DNA of 64,000 nt from Oleispira sp051275515 (GTDB taxonomy: Bacteria > Pseudomonadota > Gammaproteobacteria > Pseudomonadales > Oceanobacteraceae). The DNA lies in contig JBNMOT010000004.1 in the NCBI GenBank assembly GCA_051275515.1, positions 5,332 through 69,331 of the forward strand, given 5' to 3'. Below are positions 62,294 to 64,000 of the stretch, in pieces. Positions within the stretch are counted from its first letter, which is position 1; each line of letters starts with the position of its first letter. Made by a program: the position numbers and the translations under genes. The notes beneath the pieces were generated by a model. The model did no database searches and was not told the origin of the DNA. It worked only from the letters and a program-made list of their open reading frames with translations.

Positions 62294-63973
62294 ATGACGA
62301 CTGATACTACTTTTTCTATTGACCCATCACTGGGTGAAACCCACGAAGTTTTCAACCAGCCAACGCCGCTAGAAAATTATAATGCGTTTGAGTCGGATGC
62401 GGCGTTGAAGCATTGGATGACGACTTTTAATGGCGATTTCGCTAAAGCCGATGTCAGCCAATATGGTCATCACGTGGGCCATGAATTAATTGAGGCGGGT
62501 TTTTTAGCCAATCAATATAAGCCTGAATTTCATTCCCATGATCGTTTTGGTAAACGCATTGATGTGGCTAAGTTTCATCCGGCGTATCACCAGTTGATGC
62601 GCACTGCCATCGAAGCGGGCGCTCACTCTTTGCCTTGGACTAGTGAGAAAAAAGGTGCCCATGTTGCGCGAGCCGCGATGGAGTATATGCACAACCAGGC
62701 CGACTCGGGTTCGGGTTGTCCGCTGACGATGACATTTGCCGCGGTGCCTGCGATCAAAACCACGCCGAGTTTAGCGAAAGATTGGTTGCCTAAAATTACT
62801 GCGCGCCATTACGACGAACGCAATATTCCTTGGTTTGAAAAAGAAGGTGTGACCATCGGTATGGCCATGACCGAGAAACAAGGTGGCTCAGATGTGCGGG
62901 CGAATACGACTAAGGCGACTCCGATCGATGGGTTGAAAACCGGGCCCGGTGAAGCGTATGAATTGGTGGGGCATAAGTGGTTTTGCTCGGCGCCCATGTG
63001 CGATGCGTTTTTGGTATTAGCGCACACTGAAAAAGGTTTGTCGTGTTTTCTATTACCGCGCTGGCGTCCAGATGGCAGCAAAAACCAGATGGAGATTCAG
63101 CGTTTAAAAAACAAGCTGGGCAATATTTCTAACGCCTCTTCGGAAGTTGAATTTCGCGGCGCGTATGCGCAGATGGTCGGCGATGAAGGTCGCGGTGTAC
63201 CAGCGATTATTGAAATGGTATCGATGACCCGTTTCGATTGCATGGTCGGTTCCAGTTCGTTAATGCGCGCCTCTGTTGCCCAAGCCTTGCACCATACTAG
63301 CGGCCGCAATGTGTTTGGTAAAAACTTGCATGAGCAAGTCTTGATGCAAAATGTATTAGCCGATCTGTCGATTGAGTCGGAAGCGGCGTTGGCAATTTCG
63401 ATGCGCGTCGGTAATGCGTTGGATAACCTGCACGACGAACAGCAAAACTTATTCGCCCGGGTGGCGACGGCGATTGGTAAATACTGGATCTGCAAACGCG
63501 CACCCAACCATGCGTATGAAGCGATGGAGTGTTTAGGGGGCGTCGGTTATGTGGAAGAGAACATCATGCCGCGCATTTATCGCGAAGCTCCGGTAAACGC
63601 GATTTGGGAAGGTTCCGGTAACGTGCAGTGTTTGGATGTATTACGGGCGATGAATAAAGAACCGAAAGTCGTGGAGGCTTATCTAACCGAGCTGGCCAGT
63701 GCGCAAGGTTTGGATAAACGCTTTGATACTTTTTTGAACGGTTTGAAAGATGAGTTCGTAGATTTATCTACTTTGGAATATCGTTCGCGCAGTGTGGTCG
63801 AGAAGTTGGCGCTGGGGCTGCAAGCGAGTGTGTTGTTGAAAGATGGCGATGCGCATGTGGCGGAAGGGTTTGTGGCGTCGCGTATTCAGAAACCAGCAGG
63901 ATTAAATTATGGAACGCTGCCGGTGGGTGTAAACTGTAAGGCGATTATTGAGCGGGCTAAGCCTCAGTTGTAA
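62294..63973 (+). CDS. AidB-like acyl-CoA dehydrogenase
   Basis: A 559-residue flavoprotein of the acyl-CoA dehydrogenase fold, closest by eye to E. coli AidB: ETHEVFNQPTPLENYNAF, CPLTMTFAAVPA, GMAMTEKQGGSDVRANTT and RLKNKLGNISNASSEVEF. MTRFDCMVGSSSLMRASV, then EAMECLGGVGYVEENIMPRI and NAIWEGSGNVQCLDVLR, follow. AidB is linked to DNA-alkylation stress, but close relatives sit in fatty-acid loci. The TetR partner suggests a lipid-responsive operon. Confidence 0.9.
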   Translation: MTTDTTFSIDPSLGETHEVFNQPTPLENYNAFESDAALKHWMTTFNGDFAKADVSQYGHHVGHELIEAGFLANQYKPEFHSHDRFGKRIDVAKFHPAYHQLMRTAIEAGAHSLPWTSEKKGAHVARAAMEYMHNQADSGSGCPLTMTFAAVPAIKTTPSLAKDWLPKITARHYDERNIPWFEKEGVTIGMAMTEKQGGSDVRANTTKATPIDGLKTGPGEAYELVGHKWFCSAPMCDAFLVLAHTEKGLSCFLLPRWRPDGSKNQMEIQRLKNKLGNISNASSEVEFRGAYAQMVGDEGRGVPAIIEMVSMTRFDCMVGSSSLMRASVAQALHHTSGRNVFGKNLHEQVLMQNVLADLSIESEAALAISMRVGNALDNLHDEQQNLFARVATAIGKYWICKRAPNHAYEAMECLGGVGYVEENIMPRIYREAPVNAIWEGSGNVQCLDVLRAMNKEPKVVEAYLTELASAQGLDKRFDTFLNGLKDEFVDLSTLEYRSRSVVEKLALGLQASVLLKDGDAHVAEGFVASRIQKPAGLNYGTLPVGVNCKAIIERAKPQL

Positions 63974-64000
63974 GATAATGTTTATTTATTCTTCACTATG

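Overview
The window looks like chromosome of a marine gammaproteobacterium of the Oceanospirillales type (Oleispira, Thalassolituus or Bermanella-like). This is inferred from gene order and protein character, not from a database search: rlmE-ftsH divergent from yhbY, corC-lnt, leuS-lptE-holA, ubiE-ubiJ-ubiB and hisI-hisE-HIT-tatABC all follow the Pseudomonas/Oceanospirillales pattern, and the DNA is moderately AT-rich. No rRNA, tRNA or CRISPR array was seen.

Bases 1 to about 34.8 kb are mostly core genome: FtsH (partial), rRNA methyltransferase RlmE, YhbY, a FabH-like ketoacyl synthase, CorC, Lnt, a GntR/FadR-type regulator, MoaA, a sensor kinase with a decayed receiver, LeuS-LptE-HolA, a possible shortened Tus-like protein, the ubiquinone genes, HisI/HisE, the Tat translocase, a CPA2 antiporter, and a run of small metabolic and stress genes (2OG oxygenase, MscS, NUDIX, VIT-type metal transporter, thioesterase). 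One 56-residue gene at 28196-28366 is easily missed.

From about 34.8 kb to 61.6 kb the DNA is accessory and scrambled. It holds dead fragments of a lipase, an NAD-binding protein, cheW, a DUF222/HNH protein, an IS3 OrfA, a thioesterase and two copies of the start of a zinc-type dehydrogenase. Several of these sit in segments repeated elsewhere in the window (34764-35578 with 46742-47600; 41686-41830 with 55101-55250; 42475-42700 with 61385-61645; 54704-54831 with 57686-57800). Live genes among them include an exported 746-residue protein with a small lipoprotein partner, and a substrate-binding protein paired with a hybrid histidine kinase.

The most striking locus is 47.2-52.3 kb. An 873-residue protein joins an N-terminal multi-pass membrane domain to a lipoxygenase-like domain. 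It has HxxxxH and a third His at lipoxygenase spacing, but Arg where the fourth ligand is expected and Tyr instead of the C-terminal Ile. It is followed on the same strand by a class 3 lipase and faces a second, related lipase across a promoter region carrying six 9-bp repeats. The set suggests a membrane-bound system that frees fatty acids and oxidises them.

At 55.4-61.4 kb lies a probable anti-phage island: a NACHT-type NTPase with C-terminal pentapeptide repeats, then a SIR2-HerA pair with overlapping genes. A small element with terminal inverted repeats separates them. The window closes with a TetR regulator and an AidB-like acyl-CoA dehydrogenase.
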